NCBI RefSeq assembly: GCF_003096415.1
Contig: NZ_QEKH01000001.1
Location: 1 to 64,000 of the forward strand
Origin: Victivallis vadensis
GTDB lineage: Bacteria > Verrucomicrobiota > Lentisphaeria > Victivallales > Victivallaceae
DNA: 64,000 nt
Direction: 5' to 3'
The translations under genes were made by a program, and so were the position numbers. Positions 26,161-34,987 of the stretch are shown piece after piece. Numbering within the stretch: the first letter of the stretch is position 1; each line of letters starts with the position of its first letter. The notes beneath the pieces are model-generated. The model made no database searches and had not been told where the DNA came from. It was given only the letters and a program-made list of their open reading frames with translations.

Positions 26161-26902
26161 GAATCTGGTCCGCAGCCGTTTCCGCCGCAGCGTGGAAAGC
26201 TATGACCACGCGGCGGAGGTCCAGCGCCTGATGGCGGAGGAGCTGCTGGAATTGTTCCGGCTCGCGACCGGCGAACGCGACTTTCCCCGTATCCTCGAAC
26301 TCGGATGCGGCTCCGGCATTCTGACTGACCGGATCGAACAGAGCTTCGACTACGGCAAACTCTATTTGCTCGATCTTGTGGAGGAGTGGAGCCGCTTTCA
26401 CCGCAACCGGGAGCGGGCGGAGTTCATCGCCGGGGATGTGGAGCGAATCCCCCTGCCCGGCTCGCTGGACCTGATCCTCTCCAACGCCGTGATCCAGTGG
26501 ATGAGCGACCTGCCCGCGCTGCTGAAAAAGCTGGCAGGAGCACTGAATCCCGGCGGGTTGCTGGCGGTCACCACCTTCGGGCCGGAGAATCTTTATGAGA
26601 TCGCCGACCTGACCGGCAGCGGACTGCGTTACCTCGACCCCGGCCGTCTTCAGCAACTGTTCAGCCGTGAGTTCGACCTGATCGGCTTCCGGCAGGAGCT
26701 GCTCAAGCCGCGCTTCGATACTCCGCTGGCGGTGCTGAAACACCTGAAGGCGACCGGGGTGACCGCGACCGGCGGTCCGCTGCGCTGGACCCGGAAGCGG
26801 CTCGAAGAATTTTCCGCCGGTTACCGCCGGTTTCAACTCGGGGACGGCAAGTTCCCGCTCACCTATCATCCCATTACCCTGATTGCCAGAAAGAAGGCCT
26901 GA
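26144..26902 (+). CDS. bioC: Malonyl-ACP O-methyltransferase
   Basis: AdoMet-dependent methyltransferase that disguises malonyl-ACP as a methyl ester to start pimelate synthesis. 252 residues, matching the usual 250. Motifs: FRRSVESYDHAAEVQRLMAEEL at the N-terminus, the AdoMet loop ILELGCGSGILTD and LILSNAVIQWMSDLP. The start chosen is TTG at 26144, which overlaps the bioG end and has a GAGGTGG site 7 bases upstream; an ATG at 26090 would add 18 residues and overlap bioG by 71 bp. Confidence 0.93.
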   Translation: MENLDKNLVRSRFRRSVESYDHAAEVQRLMAEELLELFRLATGERDFPRILELGCGSGILTDRIEQSFDYGKLYLLDLVEEWSRFHRNRERAEFIAGDVERIPLPGSLDLILSNAVIQWMSDLPALLKKLAGALNPGGLLAVTTFGPENLYEIADLTGSGLRYLDPGRLQQLFSREFDLIGFRQELLKPRFDTPLAVLKHLKATGVTATGGPLRWTRKRLEEFSAGYRRFQLGDGKFPLTYHPITLIARKKA

Positions 26903-26905
26903 ATT

Positions 26906-27586
26906 ATGAATGTTTACTTCGTCAGCGGCATCGACACCGACATCGGCAAAACCGTCGCGGTCGGCATGATGGCCCGTTATCTGCACCGGCGCGGCAGGCG
27001 CGTGATCACTGTGAAACTGATCCAGACCGGCAATGTCGGTTTTTCCGAGGACCTCGACAGGCATCGCGCGATGATGGGCGTCGGGCGTTTCCCGGAAGAC
27101 GAAGCCGGTTTGACCGCTCCGGCGATCTTCAGCTTTCCCGCCTCCCCCCATTTCGCGGCGGCGCGGGAACACCGCACCGTCGACCTCGACGCAATCCGCG
27201 CCGCGGTGGAGAAGGTTTCGGCGAATTACGATGTCGTGCTGCTCGAAGGCGCGGGCGGCCTCGCGGTGCCGCTGACCGAAGATCTCCTGACGGTGGATTT
27301 CGCGGCGGAGCGGCGGTATCCGCTGATTCTGGTCACCTCCGGCCGTCTCGGCAGTTTGAACCACACCATCATGTCGATCGAAATGGCGGTTCGGCGGGGC
27401 ATGAAGCTCGCGGGCGTCGTCTATAACTGGAGCGCCGGGGCCGACCCGGAAATCTCCGCCGACTCCCGGCGGATGATCCTGAAATATCTGAACAAATATC
27501 AACAGCCGGAAATCCTCGTGGAGCTGGGCAAGGTCGCGGAGCCTTATCCGGACACCGATTTCGGCCCGATCTTCGGAGAACGCTGA
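26906..27586 (+). CDS. bioD: Dethiobiotin synthetase
   Basis: ATP-dependent carboxylation of diaminopelargonate to dethiobiotin. 226 residues. The P-loop variant GIDTDIGKTVAVG is at residues 8-20, VKLIQTG replaces the usual KPVQTG, and LLEGAGGLAVPL is the third signature. It follows bioC after 3 bp and precedes bioA by 3 bp. Confidence 0.95.
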   Translation: MNVYFVSGIDTDIGKTVAVGMMARYLHRRGRRVITVKLIQTGNVGFSEDLDRHRAMMGVGRFPEDEAGLTAPAIFSFPASPHFAAAREHRTVDLDAIRAAVEKVSANYDVVLLEGAGGLAVPLTEDLLTVDFAAERRYPLILVTSGRLGSLNHTIMSIEMAVRRGMKLAGVVYNWSAGADPEISADSRRMILKYLNKYQQPEILVELGKVAEPYPDTDFGPIFGER

Positions 27587-27589
27587 CCT

Positions 27590-28864
27590 ATGGATACGAC
27601 ACAGCTTCTGGAATTCGACCGCAAACACCTGTGGCACCCCTACGCCTCGATGACCGAGCCGCCGCCGGTGAACTTCGCGGTTTCCGCCTCCGGCACGAAA
27701 ATCAGACTGGCCGACGGCAGCGAGCTTCTGGACGGGGTTTCGAGCTGGTGGTGCATGTGCCACGGACATAACCACCCGAAGATCGTCGCGGCGATCCGGG
27801 AACAGGCCGCGAAACTGTCGCAGGTGATGTTCGCCGGTTTCACCCATGAACCGGCGATCCGGCTGGCGCAGCTGCTCGTGGAATCGGCTCCGGCCGGACT
27901 GACGCGGGTGTTTTACGCCGATTCCGGTTCGGTGGCCGTCGAATGCGCGGCCAAGATGGCGCTCCAGTACCAGCTGGCGGCGGGGCGCGGTTCGCGGCGG
28001 CTGCTCGGCACGGTCCGGGGCGGCTATCACGGCGACACCGCCGGAGCGATGGCGCTTTCCGACCCGGACGGGATGCACCACATGTTTTCCGGCATTCTGT
28101 CGAAACACCACTTTGCTCCGCAGCCCGCCACGCCGTTCGGCGCCGACTGGAATCCGGACGATTTCGCCCCGATGGAAGCCATGCTCGACCGGTATGAAAA
28201 CGAAATCGCGGCGGTGATCCTCGAACCGGTCTTTCAGGGTGCCAGCGCGATGCGCTTCTATCACCCGCGGTACCTGGCCGAACTGCGCCGTGCCTGTTCC
28301 GAGCGCGACATCCTGCTGATTTTCGACGAGGTCGCGACCGGCTTCGGGCGGCTGGGGGAATTTTTCGCCGCCGAATACGCGAAAGTCTCCCCGGACCTGA
28401 TGTGCGTCGGCAAAGGGCTGACCGGCGGCGCGATCGGATTGGCCGCGCTGCTGGCGAGCGACAAGGTCGCGGAGACGATTTCGGCGGTTCCCCCCGGCAA
28501 GTTCATGCACGGGCCGACCTTCATGGCCAACCCGCTCGCCTGCGCCGCAGGTTGCGCGTCGCTCGAACTCTTCAGCGAATACGACTGGCGCGGCAACGTC
28601 AAGGCGATCGAGCGGCAGCTCCGCTCGGAGCTTGAGGAACTGCGCAACCTTCCCAATGTAAAGGATGTCCGCACGCTCGGAGCCGTCGGAGTGGCGGAAC
28701 TTGCTTCCACCCCCTCCCCCGAAACCGTCCAGCGGATCGTGCGCGAAACCGGCGTCTGGCTGCGCCCCTTCGGACCGTGGCTCTACACGATGCCTCCCTT
28801 TGTGGCCTCCCCGGAAGAGCTGACCCGCATCACCCGGGCCATGCGCGCAATCGCCTTGGCCTGA
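27590..28864 (+). CDS. bioA: Adenosylmethionine-8-amino-7-oxononanoate aminotransferase
   Basis: PLP enzyme that uses S-adenosylmethionine as amino donor to make 7,8-diaminopelargonate. 424 residues. Typical parts are HLWHPYASM near the start, GVSSWWCMCHGHNHPKI, FYADSGSVAVECAAKMALQY, FDEVATGFGRLG and the PLP lysine in CVGKGLTGG. It is the last bio gene; bioB is not in this operon or the window. Confidence 0.96.
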   Translation: MDTTQLLEFDRKHLWHPYASMTEPPPVNFAVSASGTKIRLADGSELLDGVSSWWCMCHGHNHPKIVAAIREQAAKLSQVMFAGFTHEPAIRLAQLLVESAPAGLTRVFYADSGSVAVECAAKMALQYQLAAGRGSRRLLGTVRGGYHGDTAGAMALSDPDGMHHMFSGILSKHHFAPQPATPFGADWNPDDFAPMEAMLDRYENEIAAVILEPVFQGASAMRFYHPRYLAELRRACSERDILLIFDEVATGFGRLGEFFAAEYAKVSPDLMCVGKGLTGGAIGLAALLASDKVAETISAVPPGKFMHGPTFMANPLACAAGCASLELFSEYDWRGNVKAIERQLRSELEELRNLPNVKDVRTLGAVGVAELASTPSPETVQRIVRETGVWLRPFGPWLYTMPPFVASPEELTRITRAMRAIALA

Positions 28865-28890
28865 TCTATCGAATTATAAGGAACGAAATC

Positions 28891-30201
28891 ATGTTTGAAT
28901 CGCTTGACGTACCCGTATTCTGTGATGCCGACGTCGTAATCGCCGGAGCGGGGCCGGCCGGAATCGGAGCGGCAATCGCTTCCGCCATGCAGGGGAGGAA
29001 AACCGTCCTTCTGGAGCAGACCGGTTCCGCGGGCGGCATGAGCACCAACTCCCTGATTCCGATCATTCTTCACCAGGGGGACGGCAAACGGGTCGTCGTC
29101 GGCAATATCTGCCACTCCATCGTCCGGGATGCGTGCGCCGAAATGGGCATTCATGAAGTGCATCCCCTCTGGCAGCCGGTCGATACCGAAGCTTTGAAGC
29201 GGGTCTGCGACCGGCGGCTTCTGGAGGCCGGGGTCAAGGTGTTTTACATGATCCGCATCGCGGATGCGATCCGCCGCGGCAACCGGATTGAGGCCTTGCT
29301 GGTCGCGACTTCCTCCGGCCTGCAGAAAGTCACCGGCCGGGTTTTCGTCGACTGCACCGGGGACGGTTCCGTTGCGGCATTTGCCGGAGTCCCTTTCGAC
29401 AAGGGCGACGGCGACGGCAATACGATGAGCCCCACCCTCTGCGCGCAGTACACCAATGTCGATATGGCGCGTTACCGGGAAGCGAAAGCCCGGGGGCGTT
29501 CCGACCGCGCCATCTGGATGGAAATGGCGGAAAAGGGCGTTTCTCCGGTGGCGGAATTCCATTTTCCCGGCTTCTGGGAGTACAGTGAAAAGAGCGGGCG
29601 CGCCAACGTCGGCCATCTTTACGGCACGGATACGCTCGACGACGAACAGCTGACCCGTGCCTACATCGAGGGCCGGAAACTCGCGCTGGTCTACCATAAC
29701 TTCTACCGGGAACACGTACCCGGCTTTGAAAACTCAGAACTCTCCCAGACCGCGGCGCTGATGGGCGTGCGCGAAAGCCGCCGGGTCCGGGGCGACTACC
29801 AGTTGAGCGGGGAGGACTATCGCCGCCGCGCCTCTTTCCCGGACGAGATCGGCCGCTTCAACTATCCGATCGACATCCACTCCTCGGGCGACGTCGCCCG
29901 GCAGAAGGAGGTGGAAAAAGAACTGGCCGCAACCATGTACAAATGGGGTGAAAACTATGGGGTTCCCTACCGTGCGCTGGTCGCGCAGGAGGTGGAAAAC
30001 CTGCTGGTCGGGGGACGCTGCATCAGTTGCGACCGGGAAGCGCAATCCTCGATCCGGGTGATTCCCGGCTGTTTCCTGACCGGACAGGCGGCGGGAGCCG
30101 CCGCGGCCATGAGCGCCGCGGGCAACGGAGCCGTCCGGTCGGTCGATGTGGAAAAGCTGCGCGCTTTCCTGCGTGACGAACTCGAAGTATATCTGCCGTA
30201 A
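28891..30201 (+). CDS. FAD-dependent oxidoreductase (FAD_oxidored type)
   Basis: 436-residue flavoprotein of the PF12831-type family. The dinucleotide motif VVIAGAGPAGIGAAIASAMQ is near residues 14-33 and is followed by LLEQTGSAGGMSTNSL. FVDCTGDGSVAAFAGV and, near the C-terminus, NLLVGGRCISC with GCFLTGQAAGAAAAM complete the FAD-binding pattern. No signal peptide is seen. It lies 26 bp behind bioA with an AAGGAACG site, so it may be read from the bio promoter, but nothing in its sequence ties it to biotin. The substrate is unknown. Confidence 0.85.
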   Translation: MFESLDVPVFCDADVVIAGAGPAGIGAAIASAMQGRKTVLLEQTGSAGGMSTNSLIPIILHQGDGKRVVVGNICHSIVRDACAEMGIHEVHPLWQPVDTEALKRVCDRRLLEAGVKVFYMIRIADAIRRGNRIEALLVATSSGLQKVTGRVFVDCTGDGSVAAFAGVPFDKGDGDGNTMSPTLCAQYTNVDMARYREAKARGRSDRAIWMEMAEKGVSPVAEFHFPGFWEYSEKSGRANVGHLYGTDTLDDEQLTRAYIEGRKLALVYHNFYREHVPGFENSELSQTAALMGVRESRRVRGDYQLSGEDYRRRASFPDEIGRFNYPIDIHSSGDVARQKEVEKELAATMYKWGENYGVPYRALVAQEVENLLVGGRCISCDREAQSSIRVIPGCFLTGQAAGAAAAMSAAGNGAVRSVDVEKLRAFLRDELEVYLP

Positions 30202-30274
30202 CAATGCTGCTCCATATTCAGGTCCCCGGTTTATTGTTCCGATAAGCCGGGGACCGTCGCGTGAAAACGGACGC

Positions 30275-30288
30275 CTTGTACATACAAG
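30275..30288. promoter_or_regulatory. AraR-like palindromic operator
   Basis: CTTGTACATACAAG is a 14-bp palindrome (arms CTTGTA/TACAAG). It differs at one central base from the TTGTACGTACAA core of AraR operators in Bacillus, and AraR has the same GntR-plus-LacI architecture as the protein encoded just downstream. It is likely the autoregulatory site of that operon. Confidence 0.5.
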
Positions 30289-30333
30289 TTTGGCCTGAAC
30301 TTGCAATTTTCCGATAAAAAAACCGTCTTTCTA

Positions 30334-30362
30334 TTGCCTTTTGCGAGAAAATTCACTATAAT
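30334..30362 (+). promoter_or_regulatory. Promoter of the regulator-pseudopilin-hydrolase operon
   Basis: TTGCCT (30334-30339), 17-bp spacer, TATAAT (30357-30362), 30 bp before the regulator's ATG. No other promoter is evident before 36993. Confidence 0.7.
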
Positions 30363-30392
30363 TGACGGTAAATACAGGAGTGCAACTTTCAG

Positions 30393-31508
30393 ATGTCTAC
30401 ACAGGTCCGTTACAAGGAAATCTACCGCGCTTTGATGCGCGACATCGCCGAAGGGGTTTTCTCCGGCGGCGAAAAGCTGCCGACCGAACAGGCGCTGGCC
30501 GAACGCTTCGGCGTAACCCGCCAGACCCTGCTCAAGGCGCTCAACATCATGAAACTTGAAGGGACGCTCCGCTCCGAACAGGGTCGGGGGACGTTCGTAA
30601 ACGCTCCGGCCGCGCCGCGGCCGGCTTCCGGGCTGCGGCAACTCGTCTACATTGCATCGAACCTTCAGGAATCCCTGGCCCACCGGGCGCTGGTCGGAGT
30701 GGAAAGCGCCGCGCACAGGCACGGTTTTTCCCTTGTCACGTGCAATACCCGCAACGATGCGGAGCGCGAAGCCGAATACCTGCGCCGTGCCCGTTCCGGC
30801 GGGGCAGCCGGCATTATCCTGATTCCCTATTTCCAGCGCAACCGGGAACTGGCGCTGCGGATCGCCGCCGAACTGCCGCTGGTCTGCCTGGACAACAGTT
30901 TCGCCACCGACGCAATACCGCTGGTGGCCTCCGACAACTTCCGGGCCTCCTATGAGGCGGTGCGGCACCTGATCGGACTCGGCCACCGCCGGATCGGCTT
31001 CCTGCTGACCACGCTGGAGGCGGCGCGGGAGGTGGATTCCGTCCGCAACCGTTTTGAAGGCTACCGGCAGGCGCTGGCCGACGCGAAACTGGAATTCGAT
31101 CCGGCGCTGATCTCCGAGCTGGGGCCGGCGCTGTCGCACATGCGCCCCTCCGACGTGGGGCTGGAGCTGTTCAGCTATCCGGCCATGAACCGGCTGCTGC
31201 ACCTCCCCTGCCCTCCGACCGCCGTGCTGCTGCTGTGGGACGAGCTGGCGCCGGGAGCGATCGCCGCGATCCGCGACACCCGCCGCGAAGTGCCGCGCGA
31301 TGTCTCGCTGGTAGGTTTCAACGACGACGAGCTTTGCACTTTGATCACCCCGCGCCTTTCGACGGTCCGGCAGGACGGCGAAGCAATGGGGGAAGCCGCC
31401 GTCCGGCTGCTGGCGGAGCGCATCAATCGCAATACACCCATTCCGCCCCGAACGCTGGTCCCCAGCCGTTTCATCAATCGCGATACCACAGCTTCACTCA
31501 CAAAATAG
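30393..31508 (+). CDS. GntR-type transcription regulator with LacI-like sensor domain
   Basis: 371-residue regulator. Residues about 5-72 form a GntR winged helix-turn-helix (YKEIYRALMRDIAEGVFSGG, LPTEQALAERFGVTRQTLLKAL, LRSEQGRGTFV). Residues about 85-365 form a periplasmic-binding-like sugar sensor (GIILIPYF, GLGHRRIGFLLT, VSLVGFNDDELCTLITPRLSTV). This is the AraR-type architecture, normally a repressor released by a monosaccharide or oligosaccharide. It heads an operon with two pseudopilins and two hydrolases, and an AraR-like palindrome lies upstream of its promoter, so it probably controls that operon and itself. The inducer is unknown. Confidence 0.9.
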   Translation: MSTQVRYKEIYRALMRDIAEGVFSGGEKLPTEQALAERFGVTRQTLLKALNIMKLEGTLRSEQGRGTFVNAPAAPRPASGLRQLVYIASNLQESLAHRALVGVESAAHRHGFSLVTCNTRNDAEREAEYLRRARSGGAAGIILIPYFQRNRELALRIAAELPLVCLDNSFATDAIPLVASDNFRASYEAVRHLIGLGHRRIGFLLTTLEAAREVDSVRNRFEGYRQALADAKLEFDPALISELGPALSHMRPSDVGLELFSYPAMNRLLHLPCPPTAVLLLWDELAPGAIAAIRDTRREVPRDVSLVGFNDDELCTLITPRLSTVRQDGEAMGEAAVRLLAERINRNTPIPPRTLVPSRFINRDTTASLTK

Positions 31509-31517
31509 GAGAATCAG

Positions 31518-32243
31518 ATGCAGAAAAAATTCACCCTTATTGAGTTGCTCGTCGTAATAGCAATCATAGCGATTCTCGCCTCAATGCTGCTCCCGGCCCT
31601 GAATCAGGCACGGGAAGCGGCCCGTTCCGCCCATTGCCTCAGCAACCTCAAGCAGACCCTGACCGCCATGACGTTGTATGCGGATGATTCCAAAGGCTGG
31701 ACGGTTCCGATCTGGCGTATCGGAATCGGCGGGTGGGGCGCAATCTCTCCTCAGGGATTGTTTCCGGAGTACATGGACCGCAAGACGGCCAAATGTCCGG
31801 GCGATCTCGCTGCGGGAGCACAGCTTGACAACAGTCACGGAATCTACGGAATGTACGCGTGGAGCCGGGATGACAATCTGTCTGAAAACGGCGGAGCTTC
31901 TTCTGTTCTCGGAAGCGGCTCTTACGGTTATGTGGAAAACGACATCAGCCGGTGTACTTACAGGCCGGGCCAGATGAAATCGGCAAGCACGACCGTATTT
32001 CTCAGCGACTCCAGGACCACGGTGACTGCCGGAATTTACACTGCCGGAATCGGCTCGTACTCCTTTTCCCCCTCCAAATATATCGACAACAATGCACGGC
32101 AGGGCGTGGCGACCATTCACAACAACAAGGCCGCCTCCGGCTTTTTCGACGGACATGCCGCAACTTTAACCGCCGGTGAACTGAAAACAGTCAACAATAA
32201 GTTCACTTACATCTTGAAAGCGGATCTCATCGGGAAATGGTGA
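31518..32243 (+). CDS. Type II secretion-like pseudopilin, first of pair
   Basis: 241 residues. N-terminal class III (prepilin) signal: [13 protein letters not shown] and a hydrophobic helix to about residue 25, then [23 protein letters not shown]. The residue before the expected cleavage is Lys and not the usual Gly. The C-terminal part ends with the GYFDGH-like pattern of this family ([11 protein letters not shown]). Such proteins are numerous in Lentisphaerota and Planctomycetota and have no firm role. The gene starts 9 bp after the regulator with a TAGGAG site. Confidence 0.9.
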   Translation: MQKKFTLIELLVVIAIIAILASMLLPALNQAREAARSAHCLSNLKQTLTAMTLYADDSKGWTVPIWRIGIGGWGAISPQGLFPEYMDRKTAKCPGDLAAGAQLDNSHGIYGMYAWSRDDNLSENGGASSVLGSGSYGYVENDISRCTYRPGQMKSASTTVFLSDSRTTVTAGIYTAGIGSYSFSPSKYIDNNARQGVATIHNNKAASGFFDGHAATLTAGELKTVNNKFTYILKADLIGKW

Positions 32244-32266
32244 AAACCGGAGATAAGGAGGAAAAT

Positions 32267-32977
32267 ATGAGAAATAAATTCACTTTAATTGAATTGCTCG
32301 TTGTAATATCAATTATCGCAATTCTCGCCTCAATGCTGCTTCCGGCCCTGAATCAGGCGCGTGAAAAAGCCCGCTCCGCAACCTGCGTCAGCAATACCAG
32401 ACAACTGCTGACCGCAATGAACATTTATGCGGATGATTTCGGCAGCACACCGGCAATCTATACCGAAGCATACCGGGGCTGGGGAAATAGGGAAAAGCCG
32501 TTTTTTCCGCAGTACATGCCGCGTAAAACCGCGATCTGCCCGAACGATCCGGTAACAGCGAACAACATCGGCCAATACTGGGGAATCTATGCGATGTATT
32601 CCGCCGGGATGGATGACAATTATACCAACGACAACAGCATCCTCGGCAATGCGGTCAGCTTCGATAACAACGACAAAAGCCGTTCCTATTTCCGGCCGTC
32701 CCAGATCAGATATCCCGCCAGAACCGTTTTCTTTATCGACGCGGGAGCGACCAGTACCGCTTTTTCCAATCACGGCGCCGGTTCCTACAATTTTTCGCCG
32801 TCCCAGACGCTCAGCGGCAGTTCACAGGCCATTGCAGCAATCCTGCGTCATTCCAACCGGGCCAATCCCGGCTTTTTTGACGGCCATGTGCAGACAATGG
32901 GCTGGAACGAACTTTCCACTGCACCGGTAAATAAATTCACTGTCGCTTATAAAAGCGATGCAATTCAAAGATTCTGA
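32267..32977 (+). CDS. Type II secretion-like pseudopilin, second of pair
   Basis: 236 residues and clearly paralogous to the gene before it, with the same N-terminus ([19 protein letters not shown]), the same LPALNQARE segment and the ending [11 protein letters not shown]. The middle parts differ, which suggests different ligands or positions in one fibre. The start at 32267 has an AAGGAGG site; an in-frame upstream codon at 32237 is less likely. It is a little more AT-rich than its neighbours. It lies 9 bp before the secreted hydrolase gene. Confidence 0.9.
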   Translation: MRNKFTLIELLVVISIIAILASMLLPALNQAREKARSATCVSNTRQLLTAMNIYADDFGSTPAIYTEAYRGWGNREKPFFPQYMPRKTAICPNDPVTANNIGQYWGIYAMYSAGMDDNYTNDNSILGNAVSFDNNDKSRSYFRPSQIRYPARTVFFIDAGATSTAFSNHGAGSYNFSPSQTLSGSSQAIAAILRHSNRANPGFFDGHVQTMGWNELSTAPVNKFTVAYKSDAIQRF

Positions 32978-32986
32978 GGGTTCAAC

Positions 32987-34987
32987 ATGAGAAAACAACT
33001 TCTATCGGCAGTTTCCTGCCTGTCTGCCGTCCTGGCAACCGCAGGAATTCAGGTAGACCGCTACGGCCAGATCACCGCAGAGGAATGGCCCGGCAAAGTA
33101 AAAACGGATATGGAACTGCGCGCCGATGCAGCACGGGAAGCGTCGGAACTGACCGTTTCCGCCTTTGATCCGGCAAAATTCGACCGGTTCGGCGGACGGC
33201 TTGACGCCGGCAGTTTTGAAGCGACCGGCCGTTTCTGCAAAAAGAAAATCGACGGCCGCTGGTGGCTGATCACACCGGAGGGGCATCGATTTTTCCTGAT
33301 CGGCTGCGATGCGGTCGATTATAATGAGAACGGTTATTCCACCCCGGTTTACGGTCCGGGCGGCAAAACGCGTCCGGAACTGGCCGGCACGCTTCCCGAT
33401 CCGGGTGAGTACCCCGGCGCTTACAACGGCAACCGCAGCAAATTCAACTATCTGGCCGCCAATCTGCAACGCAAGTACGGCCCCGATTTCCGAAAAAAGG
33501 CGCTGGAAACGGCTCGGCGGCGCCTGATCGCCTGGGGATTCAACAGTTCCGCCAAATGGGGTTGGGGAACCGAAATCGGGCTGCCGTATTTCGAGGATCT
33601 GAATTTCCGAAGCGTCCGGCGTTTCGGACGCTGTATCGATCCGTATGATCCCGGCTTCGCAGAGCGGGCGGAGCGGGAGATTGCCGTTCAGGTGGCACGT
33701 CGCAAACATGATCCGATGCTGGTCGCTTATGCCACCGAGAATGAAAACGGCTGGGATTTCAACAATATACAGGAGCTCACCGCCGCTCCGGCGGACCTGG
33801 CGGCCAAACAGAAGCTTGTCGATTATCTGATCGGCAAGTACGGTGAAGAACAAGCGGCCCGGCTGTTCGGACTGACCGGCGGCAGGAAGGAAATGCTGGC
33901 CAACCGCACCGCCGTGACGCTGCCGCGCGAAGATGCCGCCGCCGTCATTACCGCCGCCTCAAGGCGTTACCACGAAATTCTTTCCGGCATTTACCGGAAA
34001 CTCGATCCCGGCCACATGTGGTTCGCCGCCTCCCATTGTCGCGGACAGTCGATGGAATGGATTTATGCGGGAGCCCCGTATGTCGATGCATTCATGCTCA
34101 ACGAATACGATCTTGAATCCCCGTGGATCATGGGGCAGATCGCCGGTTACGAAAAGCTGGATGTCCCGTTTGTCGTGACAGAGTTTTCATTCACAGCCGA
34201 CGGCCGCGGCATGCCGCCTCGCTGGGAAACCAACAACGTCGGCACCGAACGGGAGCGCGGCATCGCTTACCGCCATTACACGGAACGGCTCGCTGCCCAT
34301 CCGCTCTGCATCGGTTTCGGTTACTTTCTGTTCTACGACCAGCCGGTAACCATGCGCAGCCTGCCCGACGGGGAAAACCACAATTTCGGCCTGGTCAGCC
34401 AACAGGACCGTCCCTACAAAGAGATGCTTGCCGAAGTGTGCAAGAGCAACAGCCGCCTCGAAGCCGTACATCAGGGCCGGGAGAAGCCTTTCGCCATCGC
34501 CGCGCCCCGTTCCATGCTCGGCTCCAAATTGCGGGAACAGGTATTTTCCCGCTTTCTGCCTGGCTCCACTTCCCCGGCCATCATTCTCGACCTGCGCGCC
34601 TCCCACTATTTCAACGGAGAAAAAATCAGGGCCAAAGTGAATGAAGCCGCAGTTGCCGATAAGCCGGGGGACTACTATTTCGGTACCATCGATTTAAAGG
34701 CTCAGAAAGCCTCCGGGGTGGAAGTGCGCGCTTTCCTGTGGAACCGTCCCGGCATACCGGAGATGGTTCTGATTGAAGAATCCGCCGACAACCGGCATTT
34801 CACCCCTGTTGCCCCAGCAATGCGGCCCGGCCATACGGGGAGTGATTACACCGAATTTTTCATCACACCGCGCAACCAGCTGAAAAAATCCACGCGTTAT
34901 GTCCGTATCGGAGTACGCGTCTCCGATACGTCCAAATCATGGGCGGTCCAGTTCTGCGGACTTAAAATGATACCGGAACAGCCATGA
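32987..34987 (+). CDS. Secreted clan-A-like glycoside hydrolase (GH50/agarase-like)
   Basis: 666 residues with a signal peptide (MRKQLLSAVSCLSAVLATAG). The catalytic TIM barrel begins at about residue 85 (GRWWLITPEGHRFFLIGCDAV). The probable acid/base is a glutamate in ATENENGW near residue 251 and the nucleophile the glutamate in VVTEFSF near 399, the clan GH-A layout. The pattern most recalls GH50-type beta-agarases, but the family call is tentative. The C-terminal 150 residues form a beta-rich domain. It overlaps the GH92 gene as ATGA. The substrate is likely a galactan or mixed glycan, by inference. Confidence 0.7.
   Translation: MRKQLLSAVSCLSAVLATAGIQVDRYGQITAEEWPGKVKTDMELRADAAREASELTVSAFDPAKFDRFGGRLDAGSFEATGRFCKKKIDGRWWLITPEGHRFFLIGCDAVDYNENGYSTPVYGPGGKTRPELAGTLPDPGEYPGAYNGNRSKFNYLAANLQRKYGPDFRKKALETARRRLIAWGFNSSAKWGWGTEIGLPYFEDLNFRSVRRFGRCIDPYDPGFAERAEREIAVQVARRKHDPMLVAYATENENGWDFNNIQELTAAPADLAAKQKLVDYLIGKYGEEQAARLFGLTGGRKEMLANRTAVTLPREDAAAVITAASRRYHEILSGIYRKLDPGHMWFAASHCRGQSMEWIYAGAPYVDAFMLNEYDLESPWIMGQIAGYEKLDVPFVVTEFSFTADGRGMPPRWETNNVGTERERGIAYRHYTERLAAHPLCIGFGYFLFYDQPVTMRSLPDGENHNFGLVSQQDRPYKEMLAEVCKSNSRLEAVHQGREKPFAIAAPRSMLGSKLREQVFSRFLPGSTSPAIILDLRASHYFNGEKIRAKVNEAAVADKPGDYYFGTIDLKAQKASGVEVRAFLWNRPGIPEMVLIEESADNRHFTPVAPAMRPGHTGSDYTEFFITPRNQLKKSTRYVRIGVRVSDTSKSWAVQFCGLKMIPEQP

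Noticed and set aside
25985-28510. Very long minus-strand open frame opposite the biotin genes
   Set aside because: It mirrors bioC, bioD and bioA, which have clear motifs. The antisense protein is rich in Arg, Gln and His without domain pattern, typical of a high-GC shadow.
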